A stretch of DNA of 64,000 bases from a virus, in IMG/VR virus record IMGVR_UViG_3300010883_021048, positions 1-64,000 of that record; one strand, written 5' to 3'. The position numbers and the translations under genes were made by a program. The notes under the pieces were generated by a model. That model had not been told where the DNA came from. It saw only the letters and a list, made by a program, of their open reading frames with translations, and ran no database searches. Below are positions 61,824-64,000 of this stretch, piece after piece (the first letter of the stretch is position 1; each line of letters opens with the position of its first letter).

Positions 61824-62612
61824 CTAGTTATCTTTAAGAAAGTTGTTAATTAATTGTACAGTATCATTTGGCGAATTAACCATAAATGACCTATTCATAG
61901 TCGATAATTTTTCATAGATGTGCCAATCGTTGCCACCCTTCATACATTTATCCCCAGCAAAAAACACAGTATGTTCAGGGTAGTGTCTTAATGCGTAAGT
62001 TTTATCCCAGCCCTTAGGATATATGTCTAGACTAGTCGAGCCTCCTAACGCTATAGTAGCCTTCACACCCTTCATTGAACAGATATGTGTTATCGCTTCT
62101 GCGTAGTATTCTCTTATGTTATGTTTGTTATCTAAAGCAGTCCACGCTTCTCGCTCATGAGCAGTTGCATTTCTTCCGATAGGACACCAATTTAAGAGTG
62201 ATCCTCTATACTGCAAAAACGTGCCGGTGTAAGGGAGCTCTTCGTACATTGACATTATGATCAACTGATATGCCAAGCATCGTCTCAGTAATAAGGTGTG
62301 GTTTTGTGTACCTATTTCTTCTATCATGTTTGCACTAGATTGAAGCTTGAAGTCACCAGTACCCGTCGATACATATTTTTTCGTACCGTTGCAAGGCAGC
62401 AAGTCGATTCTATCACCGGGGATTCCTCCGGGTTTAAATGCTTCGCTCATTTGTTGCATTATATAGTCATAGTCAGATCCTGTTACTACACCAATCCTGT
62501 AATCCTTAGACAGCGTTTTTAAGGCATAGATTGTTTTTTGCTCTATTTGCCCCCTGACAGGTGTAAGCGTACCGTCCATGTCGAATAGAAATATTTTTTC
62601 TTTTGAACTCAT
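61824..62612 (-). CDS. Phosphomannomutase, eukaryotic (HAD) type
   Basis: The protein has 262 residues, close to human PMM2 (246). The HAD nucleophile motif is FLFDMDGTLTPVR with D11 and D13. GVVTGSDYDYIMQQ, the LPCNGTKKY block (N-G for E-N-G), QYRGSLLNWCPIGRNATAHER and LGGSTSLDIYPKGWDKTYAL are clear PMM2 landmarks, as is FFAGDKCMKGGNDWHIYE. It interconverts mannose-6-phosphate and mannose-1-phosphate. Bacteria usually use an unrelated alpha-phosphohexomutase for this step. An AGGAAG Shine-Dalgarno precedes the ATG. It is divergently transcribed from the protease gene. Confidence 0.9.
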   Translation of the reverse strand: MSSKEKIFLFDMDGTLTPVRGQIEQKTIYALKTLSKDYRIGVVTGSDYDYIMQQMSEAFKPGGIPGDRIDLLPCNGTKKYVSTGTGDFKLQSSANMIEEIGTQNHTLLLRRCLAYQLIIMSMYEELPYTGTFLQYRGSLLNWCPIGRNATAHEREAWTALDNKHNIREYYAEAITHICSMKGVKATIALGGSTSLDIYPKGWDKTYALRHYPEHTVFFAGDKCMKGGNDWHIYEKLSTMNRSFMVNSPNDTVQLINNFLKDN

Positions 62613-62661
62613 TGTTTATCTTCCTGATAATTTATATTTAGCATTATACGGGAGGTCTAAA

Positions 62662-63450
62662 TTGCGAAGAGTAAAGGAAAAACTCTCATCAATAATTTTT
62701 GGGTTAGTAATATTGGTTCTTACCCTAACCGGATGTCTAAACCTTAAGATCCCTGGTAAGATAATAAGAACTTCTAACAACGTTGTAATCAAAAAAGCGA
62801 ATACTCTTTTCCCTATAGAGTCCTTTGTGATGATTAATCAACGCTTTTTGATAAGTCGGCAAGAATGTTTAGAGGGCGTGTGTGAAGATGTTGTGATCGG
62901 AACAAACGCGGGCAGTGGTTCTGGATTTATTGTTAAAAACTCTGCTAGCGAATCGTATATCATGACAGCAGGTCATGTATGTACACCCCCTCCCCCAAAC
63001 TTTCAAGTAGATCCCGACTCAATAAGCGTAGCATACAATATAAAACTAAAGACTGGCTTTGGAAGAGAGTCAATGGGCGAAATTATAGCTATAGATTCTG
63101 TTAATGATCTTTGTCTACTTAAAGCCTCCGGCGGACTCGGGGATGCTCTAGAAATTAGTGAGAATGATCTAATGCTACATGAGGAAGTATTTAATATGGC
63201 CAGTCCTGCGGGCCTAGCGGCGTCATTAGCTGTCCCCGTATTTGACGGATACTATGTAGGTAATATAGCCAACTTAAGTATATTTTCTATTCCAGCTGTC
63301 CCTGGTTCATCGGGATCGCCGATAATGACTGAGAACAACGAAGTAGTATCTTTAGTCTCCGCTGCAGCTATCAAATTTGATGAGTATGCAATCGGTCCTT
63401 CAACAAGATCAATAAGAGAATTCTTGCTGGCCTACTTACCCAACGATTAG
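62662..63450 (+). CDS. Trypsin-like serine protease lipoprotein
   Basis: The TTG at 62662 is chosen because GGGAGGT ends five bases before it; an ATG 84 bases earlier would overlap the PMM gene and lacks a ribosome-binding site. The protein has 262 residues. Residues 8-25 are a signal segment ending in the lipobox L-T-G-C (cleavage before C25). The trypsin-fold triad is H105 in TAGHVC, D149 in VNDLCLL and S217 in PGSSGSPI. Two extra Cys (C69, C74 region) may form a disulfide. It should be exported and lipid-anchored in the host envelope. Envelope remodelling or superinfection exclusion are possibilities. It is one of two plus-strand genes. Confidence 0.85.
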   Translation: MRRVKEKLSSIIFGLVILVLTLTGCLNLKIPGKIIRTSNNVVIKKANTLFPIESFVMINQRFLISRQECLEGVCEDVVIGTNAGSGSGFIVKNSASESYIMTAGHVCTPPPPNFQVDPDSISVAYNIKLKTGFGRESMGEIIAIDSVNDLCLLKASGGLGDALEISENDLMLHEEVFNMASPAGLAASLAVPVFDGYYVGNIANLSIFSIPAVPGSSGSPIMTENNEVVSLVSAAAIKFDEYAIGPSTRSIREFLLAYLPND

Positions 63451-63723
63451 TAGTCGTCTAATAATAGCTTCTTTAATCTTAGAGTCAAGTATACTTGTTA
63501 GCTTATTAGACAGATTGATTGCAAAAAGATTCGCCTCTTGCTCAGAGTTAAACTTTTGTAGACCAGAGTTGTATCCCAACTCATCACACGTTATGGTCAC
63601 TGCTGTCGAGCCAAAGTCAGTAGGGTATATCTCTGTTGTAACTCTTTCGTCATTAAAATGACTAATAGGCTCGTTACCTAATGTTCTATAGTTGCTACCA
63701 ATACCGTCTTCGTTAATGTTCAT
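63436..63723 (-). CDS. Hypothetical protein (95 residues)
   Basis: The family is unknown. The protein has an N-terminal polar stretch, a strand region (GSTAVTITCDELGYNSGLQKF) and a C-terminal helix (LSNKLTSILDSKIKEAIIRRLL). Its last 15 bases overlap the end of the plus-strand protease gene in antisense. It follows the 83-residue gene by three bases. Confidence 0.55.
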   Translation of the reverse strand: MNINEDGIGSNYRTLGNEPISHFNDERVTTEIYPTDFGSTAVTITCDELGYNSGLQKFNSEQEANLFAINLSNKLTSILDSKIKEAIIRRLLIVG

Positions 63724-63726
63724 AAG

Positions 63727-63978
63727 CTAGGGTCCTTCGTAGACATGCTTTCTAGTTAGTGTATTGCATGTGTTATCAGTCGAAACCGTTATTGTGCTTC
63801 CGATAGATAGATGATCTATATTGATTACGTCAAACTCGAACTCTTCAGGAGGTCTATTACTCCCGCTATTATCTTTTACAAAAGAGTCTTGACATGCTTT
63901 TGCTTCACTCATACAGGAATAAACGCCTAGTATTCTAGATCCGTCCCATCCTTTTATCGTTAGTATTACTACTTCCAT
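63727..63978 (-). CDS. Hypothetical protein (83 residues)
   Basis: Small alpha/beta protein with a strand start (MEVVILTIKGWDG), VYSCMSEAKACQDSFVKD and IGSTITVSTDNT. This order resembles small phage proteins with a beta-strand/helix repeat, but no family can be named. A GAGGCTT sequence lies ahead of the ATG. It is the last complete gene at the right edge; the remaining 22 bases hold only upstream sequence. Confidence 0.55.
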   Translation of the reverse strand: MEVVILTIKGWDGSRILGVYSCMSEAKACQDSFVKDNSGSNRPPEEFEFDVINIDHLSIGSTITVSTDNTCNTLTRKHVYEGP

Positions 63979-64000
63979 TTTTCAAGCCTCTATGGAGTGG

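Overview
The window is a continuous piece of a large tailed-phage genome, most likely a marine T4-related myovirus. The evidence is a contractile-tail baseplate set (gp6/J-like wedge, gp25-like wedge, OB-fold spike-like protein), very large tail-fibre genes, a gp55-like late sigma factor and PIN-PhoH. Almost everything is packed on the minus strand with overlaps of 1-8 bases. Only two genes lie on the plus strand (50756-51064 and 62662-63450). I see no tRNA, integrase, transposase or CRISPR array, and no gene-free stretch above 300 bases (the longest is 214 bases, 42205-42418). The host cannot be named from the sequence.

In transcription order (right to left): 63978-59290 holds two small unknown genes, a plus-strand lipoprotein protease, a eukaryotic-type phosphomannomutase, an Fe-S helicase of the DinG/XPD type, a nucleotidyltransferase, a mannose-6-phosphate-isomerase-type cupin and a Nudix hydrolase. 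58833-54419 is a complete YeaH-SpoVR-PrkA operon, a trio known from bacterial stress physiology. 54409-51155 holds a small membrane protein, a divergent GroEL-like protein, a DUF458 protein, small unknowns and a histone H1/Hc1-like protein, ending at a strong terminator. Then come a divergently transcribed sigma-region-4-like protein, PhoH, two small virion proteins and two fibre genes of about 1000 codons (49325-42419).

From 42204 to 18982 a 23 kb surface-glycan cassette separates the fibre genes from the baseplate genes. It holds eleven glycosyltransferase genes or fusions, including GT11 (alpha-1,2-fucosyltransferase) and GT6 (ABO-type), GT7-like, GT90-like, GT2 and GT4 enzymes. It also holds GDP-mannose dehydratase, GDP-fucose synthase, a ColD-type dehydratase with His in place of the catalytic Lys, a UDP-sugar dehydrogenase, a WcbI-type enzyme, NAD synthetase, two B12-type radical SAM paralogues and a Cas4-like Fe-S nuclease. 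Together with phosphomannomutase and the isomerase-type cupin, it could supply GDP-fucose or GDP-colitose and build a blood-group-H/A/B-like cap. This is inference from family membership.

From 18995 to the left edge are a small membrane protein, the gp55-like sigma factor, a coiled-coil protein, the spike, gp25-like and gp6-like baseplate proteins, and four very large virion proteins with LamG-like and DNRLRE-like modules; the last runs off the left end.

Regulation visible in the DNA: two promoters share a -10 core (CGATATAATAG), an exact 17-base spacer and a [G/A]TGTAC -35 (22402-22430, 35302-35330). A sigma70-like promoter precedes the plus-strand region-4 gene, and an 11-bp-stem terminator lies at 51102-51131. 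Several starts were moved to the Shine-Dalgarno-supported codon, and one glycosyltransferase appears to start at an ATC codon.
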